DNA of 8,664 nucleotides from Deltaproteobacteria bacterium (lineage in GTDB: Bacteria > Desulfobacterota > Syntrophobacteria > BM002), in contig CP070843.1 in assembly GCA_020350905.1 (NCBI GenBank), positions 3,512,026 to 3,520,689 of the forward strand. Reading direction: 5' to 3'. The notes under the pieces were generated by a model, which saw only the letters and a program-made list of their open reading frames with translations, was not told the origin of the DNA and did not search any database. Made by a program: the position numbers and the translations under genes. This document shows positions 1 through 5,940 of the stretch, in pieces. Within the stretch, counting starts at the first letter, position 1. The number at the start of each line of letters is the position of its first letter.

Positions 1-21
1 CAGAGCGCGAAATAGAGTAAA

Positions 22-122
22 CAAAATCCCCCTCGGACCCCCTAGGGGGGCTTAAAATGGAATTTCTCACCCGCAGACCATAATCTTCCCCCTTTTCTAA
101 AGGGGGTCCGAGGGGGATTTTG
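22..122. repeat. Inverted repeat with perfect 22-bp arms
   Basis: Positions 22-43 (beginning CAAAATCCCCC) are the exact reverse complement of 101-122 (ending GGGGGATTTTG). They would form a foldback of about 100 bp with a 57-base loop. The same CCCCCTCGG/CCGAGGGGG words recur near 1740 and 2170, so this is one member of a dispersed palindromic family. No gene lies inside. A structural or mobile repeat (MITE-like) is the simplest reading. Confidence 0.8.
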
Positions 123-220
123 CTGCGCGGTCGTCTTCCCATAGACCACCGCAGTATACTCACCCTACAAGCAAAACTAAACTATACCACCTGCATAACA
201 GGTGGGTTTTGAATGTACTA
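83..220 (+). repeat. 138-bp dispersed direct repeat, copy 1
   Basis: This stretch aligns without gaps, by eye, to 2157-2294 in the same orientation. Shared landmarks, in order, are CCGAGGGGGATTTTGCTGCG, ACCGCAG, AACTATACCACCTGC and the terminal hairpin CCACCTG...CAGGTGG followed by TTTTGAA. The two copies lie about 2.07 kb apart and bracket the nucleotidyltransferase gene. They have diverged by scattered substitutions only, so neither is a recent copy. Confidence 0.8.
187..215 (-). terminator. Possible terminator hairpin downstream of the nucleotidyltransferase
   Basis: CCACCTG (187-193) and CAGGTGG (199-205) pair as a 7-bp stem with a 5-base loop. On the minus strand this stem follows the stop of the nucleotidyltransferase by about 35 bases and is trailed by a broken T-rich stretch (TATAGTTTAGTTTT). 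On the plus strand it is followed by GTTTT. The same hairpin recurs at 2261-2279 as part of the 138-bp repeat, so terminator function could be incidental. Confidence 0.3.
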
Positions 221-240
221 AATTATGGAACAGTCTCAAT

Positions 241-1383
241 TCACGCAATTGGCATGCCAGCCTCGCTCCTCTTCTTGATCATACCGAAGCACTGCACAAT
301 CCTCTTACAATAGAGCTGCCAGACCTTACCTTCAGGGTGAGCCGGAAAGATCTGCCTCATCACTTCAGCCTTTGGAAACAAGGTCTCAAACATGAAGGCA
401 AGCCGAGTAGACCATGATTTTCCGGAGGTAAACAGAATCAGTGGCGCCCAGACAGGGAGCGAACTTCCTGCTATTCTCTGCCGCAAAACCTTTTTTTCCA
501 GGAGATTCAGGTGCTCCCCCTGGAGAATGTGGCGGGCTTCCATGGGAGGTTGGAAAGAAAAGAGATGAAAGAGGAGAAAAAGCACGTAATACACGGGCTT
601 TTCCTGGCCCAGCCCTCTGGCCCGATCAATGAGTGCTTCCCAGTCAGACCTTTTCCAGCCATCGACCAACAGTTTGATATCGGCCAACCAGATTAACCTC
701 TCCGCATTGTGTTTGAGGGCATGAAGCATGAGGTACAACACCTGATCATATTCGTTCAGACAGCGCACCTTTTGGCCCTCAAAATCAATAATCTGGGTAT
801 CATTGTGGATACACTCTTGACTTTTGGAGAGCAGGAACTTGCGTGCCCTGAGGCGATCAGCCCAGAGTATGTGGGTACGAAGATCGATGATAGTTGATCC
901 TTTTCTGAAGGTGGTCGGATAGAGTTTATCCCGCTCGTATCCATGGCCGAGCAGGATGCGAACCAGGGGGGAAAAATCCTTCTCCAGCACCCAAAGATCA
1001 ATGTCTGTTGTCGGTCTCAAGCCAATATCGTCATAAATCTGCTGGAAGAGTGCAACGCCTTGGAGGAGCACGACCTGGATATTTTCTTGGTTTAGCACCG
1101 CCAAAACTGTGCCTAATTCGTTGATACGTTTCAGATTGAAGACAACTGTGTTGTAATAGAGCGATTGAAGTCTTTCTTTCTGGTCCTTGGTAAGGGTATC
1201 GAACACGCCTGAACTCATGAGACTTCTGTAAAGAAAGCCAGCCAGGCCCTCCTTAAAGGCAGTATCAATTACGCGGTCCATATCCACATTTTGGCTCATG
1301 AGCCACCGCATCCTTTGCTGGTGTGAAGGGTTAGGATGCGAAGCCACTGAGAGGACCAGTATTTTTTCTTCAAGAGAGATCAT
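241..1383 (-). CDS. Uncharacterised nucleotidyltransferase family protein (NTP_transf_5-like)
   Basis: The product is 380 residues. The family signature is at residues 104-132: LLQGVAL (usually LLKGxAL, so Gln replaces the usual Lys), then GLRPTTDIDLWV with the metal-binding pair D127 and D129. A third likely acidic residue is D167 (IIDLRTH). A second family-typical stretch, LIWLADIKLLVDGW, is near 240-254. Length and motif order fit full-length members of the uncharacterised NTP_transf_5 group. The molecular substrate is unknown; members occur beside PqqD-like and HprK-like genes in lasso-peptide and exopolysaccharide-associated clusters. I infer that it belongs with the PqqD-like and HprK-like genes in this window, although about 3.7 kb separates it from the kinase. 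The ATG at 1383 begins the open frame but lacks a good Shine-Dalgarno, and no clear promoter was seen. Confidence 0.85.
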   Translation of the reverse strand: MISLEEKILVLSVASHPNPSHQQRMRWLMSQNVDMDRVIDTAFKEGLAGFLYRSLMSSGVFDTLTKDQKERLQSLYYNTVVFNLKRINELGTVLAVLNQENIQVVLLQGVALFQQIYDDIGLRPTTDIDLWVLEKDFSPLVRILLGHGYERDKLYPTTFRKGSTIIDLRTHILWADRLRARKFLLSKSQECIHNDTQIIDFEGQKVRCLNEYDQVLYLMLHALKHNAERLIWLADIKLLVDGWKRSDWEALIDRARGLGQEKPVYYVLFLLFHLFSFQPPMEARHILQGEHLNLLEKKVLRQRIAGSSLPVWAPLILFTSGKSWSTRLAFMFETLFPKAEVMRQIFPAHPEGKVWQLYCKRIVQCFGMIKKRSEAGMPIA

Positions 1384-1735
1384 TTGAGGTCACACTTTTT
1401 CGATCCTTACCCCTAATGCTGCAAAACTACTCCGTGGAAAAACGCGCCAGAGTGTGCCAGATGTGGCCGCGCGCAGGCTCGGAGAGGATGAAGCGTACTT
1501 GACCGTACATGATATCCTGTTCCGAGCACGGTCGCAGATGGCACTCTATCACGCGAGCGCAGCGGTTTTTACCGGCGTGGGTTTGCAACATAAGGGTTTA
1601 CTCTCCACTCAATTCAACGACCTACACCATACAAGTCCTTGAACAGTACTGAACTACCCATGGCAGAGTTTGTACCCTGGGAAATATGGCCATTTTCAAG
1701 AATCTTAGGTAGCTTAGGGACCTGCGCCCAGTGAA
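1384..1735. other. Spacer with no convincing gene
   Basis: This stretch is less repetitive than the other spacers, but neither strand gives a frame that resembles a protein. The best plus-strand frame (1454-1642) has no ribosome binding site and no recognisable motif. It could be decayed coding sequence, since its composition is gene-like, but I cannot identify a parent family. Confidence 0.4.
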
Positions 1736-1749
1736 CAAAATCCCCCCAA

Positions 1750-2123
1750 CCCCCCTTTACGAAACTGACTATAGCCCATAAGTTCTGCTGGACACAGGGG
1801 GTGAAAGAGAATGCAAATGATTAACTGCTTGTATTTGCAATCTTTTTTCAGAGCTGCAATTGTAACTAAATTGTACCCCGTCAGACCCCCTGAGCATATA
1901 ACATCCGGCCATTTAGTAACTCTCTTCCTCTCCCTTGGCGGGAAGGGATAAAGGGGAGGGGGAATGATTAAGTGGTTGATTTTCTATTTATTTTATCACC
2001 CCCACCTTCATCCTCCCCCGTCGAGGGGGAGGAGTATTGGGATCTGTGCATGAATGCGACTCATATCTTCACCCCCTGTGTCCAGCAAAAAATGTGGGAC
2101 ACGATCAGTTTACGAAAGGGGGG
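1750..2123. repeat. Composite inverted repeat with two nested arm pairs
   Basis: An inner pair of arms, 1786-1805 (TGCTGGACACAGGGGGTGAA) and 2068-2087, are exact 20-bp reverse complements. An outer pair, 1750-1768 (CCCCCCTTTACGAAACTGA) and 2105-2123, are near-exact reverse complements, but with the central TTTACGAAA in the same orientation in both arms. The enclosed DNA contains one copy of an 89-bp repeat. There is no gene and no transposase inside, so this is a non-autonomous, MITE-like or nested palindromic element. Confidence 0.7.
1945..2033 (+). repeat. 89-bp dispersed repeat, copy 1
   Basis: GGGATAAAGGGGAGGGGGAA...GGGGGAGGA matches 4928-5016 in the same orientation with only a few substitutions and no gaps. 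Each copy folds on itself: the purine-rich left end (AAGGGGAGGGGG) pairs with the right-end CCCCCACCTTCATCCTCCCCC. Between them lies a conserved AT-rich stretch (GATTAAGTGGTTGAT). It is a G/C-rich palindromic repeat of the type that forms long hairpins. Confidence 0.8.
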
Positions 2124-2156
2124 CATCAAACTGGACTATCTTACATGCAACAAGTC

Positions 2157-2294
2157 ATCTTCCCCCTTTGGCAAAGGGGGACCGAGGGGGATTTTGCTGC
2201 GCCTTCATCTTCCCGAAAATCACCGCAGCATACTTACTCTACGAGCAAAGCCAAACTATACCACCTGCACAGCAGGTGGATTTTGAAACTACTA
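2157..2294 (+). repeat. 138-bp dispersed direct repeat, copy 2
   Basis: This is the partner of 83-220, aligned without gaps. It ends with the hairpin CCACCTG/CAGGTGG at 2261-2279 followed by ATTTTGAA. It is followed after four bases by the next palindromic element, so several repeat families are packed side by side here. Confidence 0.8.
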
Positions 2295-2298
2295 AGCA

Positions 2299-2445
2299 CT
2301 AGCAGGCTGCTGAAAAACTCGCTAGCAGTGTCATTTTGAGCGCAGCGAAGAATCTCGGTGTAATAAAATCAACATGTTATGAGATTCTTCGTCGCCTGCG
2401 GCTCCTCAGAATGACATATTCGGTGCCTTTTCAGCAGCCCGCTAG
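2299..2445. repeat. 147-bp palindromic MITE-like element (copy A)
   Basis: The outer ends CTAGCAGGCTGCTGAAAA (2299-2316) and TTTTCAGCAGCCCGCTAG (2428-2445) are imperfect reverse complements that begin and end with CTAG. Inner arms are GTCATTTTGAG (2330-2340) with CTCAGAATGAC (2405-2415), and CGAAGAATCTC (2346-2356) with GAGATTCTTCG (2381-2391). The loop holds AAAATCAACATGTTATGAG, also present in the element at 3596-3759. It would form one long hairpin; no coding potential. Confidence 0.8.
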
Positions 2446-2583
2446 TACAAAGCACGAGGGACCAGGCACCGCAAAGCTGTAGTCAGTAGCAAGTATTTGA
2501 AAGTAACTCAATCTTGATTGCTTTGCTCCTGAATTCTGACTCCTGTCTCCTATTTCCCATCACACATTCCACATACAACATGT
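2446..2583. other. Spacer made of short dispersed words
   Basis: No gene is visible. It includes ATTCTGACTCCTGTCTCC at 2533-2550, which recurs as its exact reverse complement at 7087-7104, 4.5 kb away and beside other arrays. This marks the stretch as another piece of the dispersed short-repeat system. Confidence 0.5.
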
Positions 2584-2611
2584 CAAATCTCAAATCCGAA
2601 ATCCGAAATCA
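2584..2611 (+). repeat. Heptamer tandem array (CAAATCY/GAAATCC units)
   Basis: There are four contiguous 7-base units in perfect register: CAAATCT, CAAATCC, GAAATCC, GAAATCA. A 7-bp period would scramble a reading frame every unit, so the array is not coding. It belongs to the heptamer-array class seen throughout the spacers of this window. Confidence 0.75.
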
Positions 2612-2642
2612 AAAAATCTAGTAGTCAGGAGCCAACAGATTA

Positions 2643-2731
2643 GGTACGGGGTACATGGTATAAGGTACAAGGAACTATGTGACCTTAGTTCAGTGATCCC
2701 CCCTTTACCTTGCACCTTGTACCTTGTACCA
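2643..2731. repeat. Inverted pair of heptamer arrays (GGTACAA / TTGTACC)
   Basis: The left array at 2643-2670 reads GGTACGG, GGTACAT, GGTATAA, GGTACAA. The right array at 2704-2731 reads TTTACCT, TGCACCT, TGTACCT, TGTACCA, which is the complementary unit. Each is exactly four units of seven bases. As an inverted pair they can fold into a hairpin of heptads around a 33-base loop. Confidence 0.8.
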
Positions 2732-2790
2732 GGATTTCACTGGATTCTGCCTCCTGCCTGCTGCTAGCTGCCAGCTTCCCACTGCATTTC

Positions 2791-2845
2791 GCTATGCTCT
2801 ATGCCTCCCCCAATCTTCAATCTCAAATCTTCAATCTAAAATTCC
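2791..2845 (+). repeat. Heptamer arrays overlapping the 3' end of the secreted-protein gene
   Basis: GCTATGC-TCTATGC begins at 2791. From 2811 five further 7-base units follow in register: CAATCTT, CAATCTC, AAATCTT, CAATCTA, AAATTCC. The stop codon of the minus-strand gene (TAG, 2836-2838) lies inside the fourth unit, and the last codons are spelled by the fifth. This suggests that the array was inserted into, or expanded into, the gene's end. Confidence 0.7.
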
Positions 2846-3240
2846 TCCGCGGTGTTAATAAAGCAACCCCCTCCGCCTCCACCGCCGCCTGAAGAGCTTG
2901 CGCCCACCGTGGCACTCACCTCTGAGCTGGCGCAACCATCCTTACTCGCTGCCGATGCGGACTTACTCGTCGAGCCATCCGTGAAGCCAATGCCGAATTT
3001 GAAACTTGTTGTATATCCGCCAGCCGTCCAGAGGATGAGCGCCTTGGGGGCCTCTCCTAGGCCATGGGCGACTACTTGGGTGGCTGGTGCCGAAGCTTGG
3101 CTCTTGCGGAAGTTGCCAACCTTGAAACTACTAGCCGCCTGGGCTGGTATAGTCAGAGCATACACAGCCAGGAAGAAAACCAAGCCAGAAGCCAAAGCTA
3201 CGGTTAATCTATTAGAATTTTGCTGCTTCACTGTCTTCAC
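2836..3240 (-). CDS. Secreted Gly-rich protein with truncated CFI-box-like C terminus
   Basis: I chose the GTG at 3240 (134 residues). AAAGG sits nine bases upstream, and this start gives a standard signal peptide: a basic N region (KTVKQQNSNR), a hydrophobic core at about residues 12-31, and AQA cleavage near 35. The open frame extends to an ATG at 3306, which would add 22 Cys-containing residues before the signal peptide. The mature part includes GLGEAPKALILWTAGG and FGIGFTDGSTSKSASAAS, a style I associate with secreted or phage-like proteins of unknown role. It ends in eight glycines, then CFINTAEEF and stop. Gly-run plus CFIxTA is the start of the CFI-box C-terminal region, which normally continues for tens of residues, so this copy is probably cut short. 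The terminal codons lie in a heptamer array. Function unknown; probably exported. Confidence 0.6.
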   Translation of the reverse strand: MKTVKQQNSNRLTVALASGLVFFLAVYALTIPAQAASSFKVGNFRKSQASAPATQVVAHGLGEAPKALILWTAGGYTTSFKFGIGFTDGSTSKSASAASKDGCASSEVSATVGASSSGGGGGGGGCFINTAEEF

Positions 3241-3309
3241 AGTCACGTACCTTTCTGTACATTCTGAATCGCAACTACACTGAGCAAAAGTTATGCCAGT
3301 ACTCATGAC

Positions 3310-3595
3310 TCGGTCTTTTTCATTATTATTTCAAATAATTACTATGTGATCTGGCTAATAAACGAGCAGTAAGAACTCACTGATCTGGCGGTGAAAGGTG
3401 GGAGTATTGGTGGAAGGAGTTGGTGGAGATAAGATAAAGATTATTAAAATCAGATAGTTATATATGACTAATTCATTTTAGGATTATTCAGTCGCGAGAC
3501 AAAATCTGGCAAATTACCAATTCTCGGTTGGCGACAAGGCCATATTGTTATTGCCTGTCAGGATGAACATGGAATCACAATAGTTTAACTAGTAT
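3310..3595. other. AT-rich spacer upstream of the secreted-protein gene
   Basis: No gene with a start and ribosome binding site is visible on either strand. An AT-rich imperfect palindrome (ATTATTTCAAATAAT) just upstream of the secreted-protein frame at about 3325-3340 could hold its promoter or an operator, but I cannot assign -35/-10 boxes. A 32-codon open stretch ending near 3585 has no start codon. Confidence 0.4.
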
Positions 3596-3759
3596 CCATC
3601 CGGAAACTACTTCACGTCATTCTGAGCCCTTCGGCTGGCTCAGAGCCTGCCCCGCGAAGAATCTCGGTGCTCGGAAAATCAACATGTTACGAGATTCTTC
3701 GCGGAGTTTATCCTGAGTAAATCGAAGGGCTCAGAATGACATTTGCCCTTTCCCGATGG
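3596..3759. repeat. Palindromic MITE-like element (copy B)
   Basis: The ends CCATCCGGAAA (3596-3606) and TTTCCCGATGG (3749-3759) are reverse complements with one mismatch. GTCATTCTGAGCCCTTCG (3616-3633) and 3723-3740 are exact 18-bp reverse complements. Further inside, GCGAAGAATCTC pairs with GAGATTCTTCGC. The loop AAAATCAACATGTTACGAG is almost the same as in the element at 2299-2445. It would form a long hairpin; no gene inside. Confidence 0.8.
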
Positions 3760-3790
3760 AAATAACTAATACAGTGTTGAGAGTGGTGAC

Positions 3791-3820
3791 TTACCTGTAA
3801 ACCCTTAACTTTGCAGGTAA
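3791..3820 (-). terminator. Hairpin downstream of vapC
   Basis: TTACCTGTAAA (3791-3801) pairs with TTTGCAGGTAA (3810-3820) with one G-T-type mismatch around an 8-base loop. It lies 17 bases beyond the toxin stop codon. No T-run follows on the minus strand, so if it acts in termination or mRNA stability it is not a canonical intrinsic terminator. Confidence 0.35.
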
Positions 3821-3836
3821 CCGGAATATACTTCGG

Positions 3837-4235
3837 TCAGAGCCAGCTTTCCAATCTTATTTTTTTTATCCTTTTGAATTCCTTGATATTATTGGTGACA
3901 AGGACAAAGTCGTTGGCAAGGCTTATTGACGCTATTAAGAGATCCATTGGTCCTATCGGAGTACCAGCTTCTTCTAAAGAAGCCCTGATCTTGGCGTATA
4001 TCCTACTGCTTTCTTCTTCAAACGGAATAATCTCAAAAGTTGATACAAAGCTTTCAACAATCTCCCAATTCTTTTTTTTCGCTTTACTTTTCTCAGCCCC
4101 AAAAAACAATTCGGCAACTGTAATGGATGAGAGCTTGATTCCTGAAGGTGAGAATTTTTTAAATTGAGCTATGATTCTATCAGAAGCTCTGTTAAGAAAA
4201 TAAATACATGTGTTGGTGTCCAGAAGACGCATCAT
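3837..4235 (-). CDS. vapC: VapC-type PIN-domain ribonuclease toxin
   Basis: The product is 132 residues and spans the whole PIN domain. The first Asp is D6 in RLLDTNTCIYFL, the second acidic residue is E42 in ITVAELFFG, and the third is D98 in GPMDLLIASISL. The fourth motif is VTNNIKEF, with Asn at the position that is often Asp, a common variant. The C terminus, IRLESW, is family-typical. PIN toxins are Mg2+-dependent RNases, often cutting tRNA or rRNA. I start at the ATG at 4235, because the antitoxin stop TGA shares its last base with this ATG (TGATG), the usual translational coupling. A TTG one codon upstream would also be in frame. The gene is intact and paired with its antitoxin. The cellular target is not predictable from sequence. 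Confidence 0.92.
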   Translation of the reverse strand: MMRLLDTNTCIYFLNRASDRIIAQFKKFSPSGIKLSSITVAELFFGAEKSKAKKKNWEIVESFVSTFEIIPFEEESSRIYAKIRASLEEAGTPIGPMDLLIASISLANDFVLVTNNIKEFKRIKKIRLESWL

Positions 4236-4480
4236 CAAAGGAACTGCTCCCTTCTTTCGGGTTCCTCAATACCCTTTCGTATTCTGCTCATAATCTCGTC
4301 CGGCTCGACATCGTCTTCCCAGCCCCCGGCAAGCTCAAAAAAACCCTCTGGCCATTGATCTTGAAGAGACCGTTTTATGGCCTCAGCAACCCATCTGGAT
4401 TTCGATTTGCCGGAAGCTTTCACTGCCTTCTCTAGTCTTTTGGCAAGCTGATCATCAATGTAAATAGCCATCTGCGGCAT
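4235..4480 (-). CDS. vapB: Ribbon-helix-helix (CopG-type) antitoxin of the VapC toxin
   Basis: The product is 81 residues. Residues 4-41 form a ribbon-helix-helix domain: strand MAIYIDDQLAKRLEKA, then KSKSRWVAEAIKRSLQ. An acidic C-terminal tail (WEDDVEPDEIMSRIRKG) would wrap and neutralise the toxin. I start at the ATG at 4480 because a perfect AGGAGG (4489-4494) sits eight bases upstream; the in-frame GTG at 4489 lies in the Shine-Dalgarno itself and is not credible. The stop overlaps the toxin start by one base. Antitoxins of this type dimerise, bind palindromes in their own promoter and repress the operon, and an AT-rich inverted repeat is present upstream. The module is inserted between the RiPP kinase and the nucleotidyltransferase and is probably unrelated to them. 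Confidence 0.9.
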   Translation of the reverse strand: MPQMAIYIDDQLAKRLEKAVKASGKSKSRWVAEAIKRSLQDQWPEGFFELAGGWEDDVEPDEIMSRIRKGIEEPERREQFL

Positions 4481-4488
4481 CCTAATCA

Positions 4489-4494
4489 CCTCCT
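4489..4494 (-). promoter_or_regulatory. Ribosome binding site of the antitoxin
   Basis: AGGAGG on the minus strand lies eight bases before the ATG at 4480. It fixes that start against the upstream in-frame GTG at 4489. Confidence 0.85.
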
Positions 4495-4511
4495 ATTGCC
4501 AACTTCAAGCA

Positions 4512-4543
4512 AATATATTTTCACATATATTATAAATTGTCAA
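4512..4543 (-). promoter_or_regulatory. Candidate vapBC promoter and operator
   Basis: A consensus -35 TTGACA occupies 4543-4538. At a spacing of 17-19 bases the -10 candidates are AT-only (AAATAT, AATATA). A TATAAT at 4534-4529 is too close to that -35. Overlapping the -10 region is a perfect inverted repeat, AATATAT-N6-ATATATT (4512-4531), a plausible site for the ribbon-helix-helix antitoxin. The autoregulation is an inference from family behaviour. Confidence 0.5.
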
Positions 4544-4581
4544 CAAGTGTAATACCTTCGAAACACTCAGGACAAAATCCG

Positions 4582-4622
4582 CGAAGAATCTCAAGCGCAC
4601 TCAAGTACAGTGAGATTCTTCG
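4582..4622. repeat. Small hairpin with the GAAGAATCTC core (copy C)
   Basis: CGAAGAATCTCA (4582-4593) and TGAGATTCTTCG (4611-4622) are exact reverse complements around a 17-base loop. The stem is the inner core of the two larger palindromes at 2299-2445 and 3596-3759, but the loop differs. This could be a reduced derivative. Confidence 0.7.
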
Positions 4623-4639
4623 TCGTCCCGCCGTAACAG

Positions 4640-4883
4640 AGATTTTATGGCATTTAATAATTTGACATCATATGCTCGTTTTTATAAATAATTGAGCACT
4701 AACCCATATATTTATTGTACTTGAAGAATTTCTTGTCCAATTAAATATGGCGGTCTATGTGTGTACAGTTATTTTGCGGAGCCAAAAAAGTGGGAGTTAT
4801 TTGCTTTATCGTTGATAGTGTGAAATAAAGAACCGCCATAATTAACTTTACACTATGTGTTCAGCAATTAGGTTTTCATTGGG
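4640..4883. other. AT-rich gap with overlapping inverted repeats
   Basis: No gene is visible. TATGGCGGT (4746-4754) is repeated inverted as ACCGCCATA (4832-4840), and ATAGTGTGAA (4815-4824) pairs with TTTACACTAT (about 4846-4855) with one mismatch. The arms interleave, so the two hairpins are mutually exclusive. This may be the remnant of a small element or a regulatory region of a lost gene. Confidence 0.45.
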
Positions 4884-5047
4884 CATGGAAGCTGTCTGAC
4901 AGCATATTTCCCCTCCCCTAGCGGGAGGGGATAAAGGGGAGGGGGAACGATTAAGTGGTTGATTTCCTATTTATTTTATCACCCCCACCTTCATCCTCCC
5001 CCGTCAAGGGGGAGGAATTCATGGGATTCTCGGACAGCCTCCACATG
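4884..5047. repeat. MITE-like element containing 89-bp repeat copy 2
   Basis: The ends CATGGAAGCTGTCTGA (4884-4899) and TCGGACAGCCTCCACATG (5030-5047) are imperfect terminal inverted repeats. Inside lie the hairpin CCCTCCC...GGGAGGG near 4913-4930 and the 89-bp repeat at 4928-5016, which matches 1945-2033. The element ends 14 bases before the stop codon of the kinase gene and could influence its 3' end. TCGGACAGCCT also recurs near 7940. Confidence 0.65.
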
Positions 5048-5061
5048 CCATCTTTTTAGTC

Positions 5062-5940
5062 CTAGACCAAGTTTCCGGATGGAGACTGGTTAATAGTCTT
5101 TTCAATCAAATTGACTATGCTTCTCTCAGGTTTAAAGGTGAGTTGTTCGCAGGGAATATGAGCCGTTAAGTCGCTAAACAGCTCCATGGTGAACTCCATT
5201 GCCTGAGGATTCCAATAGGGAGGAAAAGAACAGGTGAGAAATTTCGATACGGCCTCGATCCCGGTGATCTGCTTGATTGAATGGTCTGGACCGTGCCTCA
5301 GGAAAAATATTCGCTCTAACCTCAATGCTCGTGGCGAACCGTATTGCGCTTCGCCATGCCAGGGTGTGCCGTACATCCAATACTCATCCTCCTGTTTGCG
5401 GACAATGGTCCTGTCGTCACTCAACACCTCAACACCTTTTTCTTGATCCCACATTCTTGCCAGCGTGCTCTTGCCGGCCCCGGATTCTCCCACAAAAAGC
5501 AGCCCTCTGCCATCCAGATCTACAGCACACCCGTGAATGATGACCCCCCTTCCCCGCGCCAGATAGTTAACCAGTAAGAGCTCCATGGTGGGGCCATGAA
5601 AAGGGTCAAGAAAACGGTCAGATCCATTGGCAAAATAGAGATCGGCTCGCTCGATGCCGGGCTGCAACACAAGGGTTCTTTTCAGGTCGGGTCGTGTGGC
5701 AAAGAGTTTTATGATTGATATGCCATTGTGGCGGAAGAGTGTCCAGACGGGGGGGCAAGCAAAGACCTTTTCCTGAAAAGGGATATCAGGTTCCTCTCGG
5801 TGCAATCGAAGGCGGATGTCCACTTTCCCGTTTGCTACAAAAAGGCGATAGGCTGAAGGAATATTCAAATCGGATTCAACCACTTCCCCTTCGATGGATA
5901 TGGATATGTTAGCGATTCTGAAGGTGAGGCTTTTTGACAT
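5062..5940 (-). CDS. HPr-kinase-like P-loop kinase (HprK-related; lasso PadeK-like)
   Basis: The product is 292 residues from the ATG at 5940. An in-frame GTG at 5967 has no ribosome binding site; the ATG has only a weak AAAGAG. Residues 1-125 are a divergent N-terminal domain. The catalytic part has IIHGCAVDL with the conserved HG (136-137), the Walker A loop GESGAGKST (151-159), the acidic motif LSDDRTIVR (173-181) and GTPWHG (191-196). These are the landmarks of HprK-type kinases, which phosphorylate serine on HPr in other bacteria. No HPr or PTS gene is present. Relatives act in peptide or polysaccharide-linked clusters, including one shown to phosphorylate a lasso-peptide C-terminal Ser. 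I infer that the substrate is the precursor peptide upstream, which ends in Ser. About 880 bp of repeats separate the two genes, so they may not share one transcript. Confidence 0.85.
   Translation of the reverse strand: MSKSLTFRIANISISIEGEVVESDLNIPSAYRLFVANGKVDIRLRLHREEPDIPFQEKVFACPPVWTLFRHNGISIIKLFATRPDLKRTLVLQPGIERADLYFANGSDRFLDPFHGPTMELLLVNYLARGRGVIIHGCAVDLDGRGLLFVGESGAGKSTLARMWDQEKGVEVLSDDRTIVRKQEDEYWMYGTPWHGEAQYGSPRALRLERIFFLRHGPDHSIKQITGIEAVSKFLTCSFPPYWNPQAMEFTMELFSDLTAHIPCEQLTFKPERSIVNLIEKTINQSPSGNLV

Noticed and set aside
1454..1642. 62-residue plus-strand open frame
   Set aside because: No Shine-Dalgarno, no recognisable motif, opposite strand to all supported genes; kept only as unassigned spacer.
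1972..2339. Three overlapping plus-strand open frames of 82-104 residues
   Set aside because: They run through the 89-bp and 138-bp repeats and the start of a palindrome; three frames open over the same repeat DNA is a composition effect.
2584..2731. CRISPR array
   Set aside because: Units are 7 bases, contiguous and without spacers; no cas genes are present.
2852..3283. 143-residue plus-strand frame (poly-Pro start) opposite the secreted-protein gene
   Set aside because: The proline run is the complement of the Gly codons on the minus strand; no start signal. The minus frame has a signal peptide and family-like motifs.
3479..3586. 32-codon open stretch on the plus strand (reads ...KLPILGWRQGHIVIACQDEHG...)
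   Set aside because: It looks protein-like but has no start codon, no ribosome binding site and no family that I recognise; too short to call a gene remnant.
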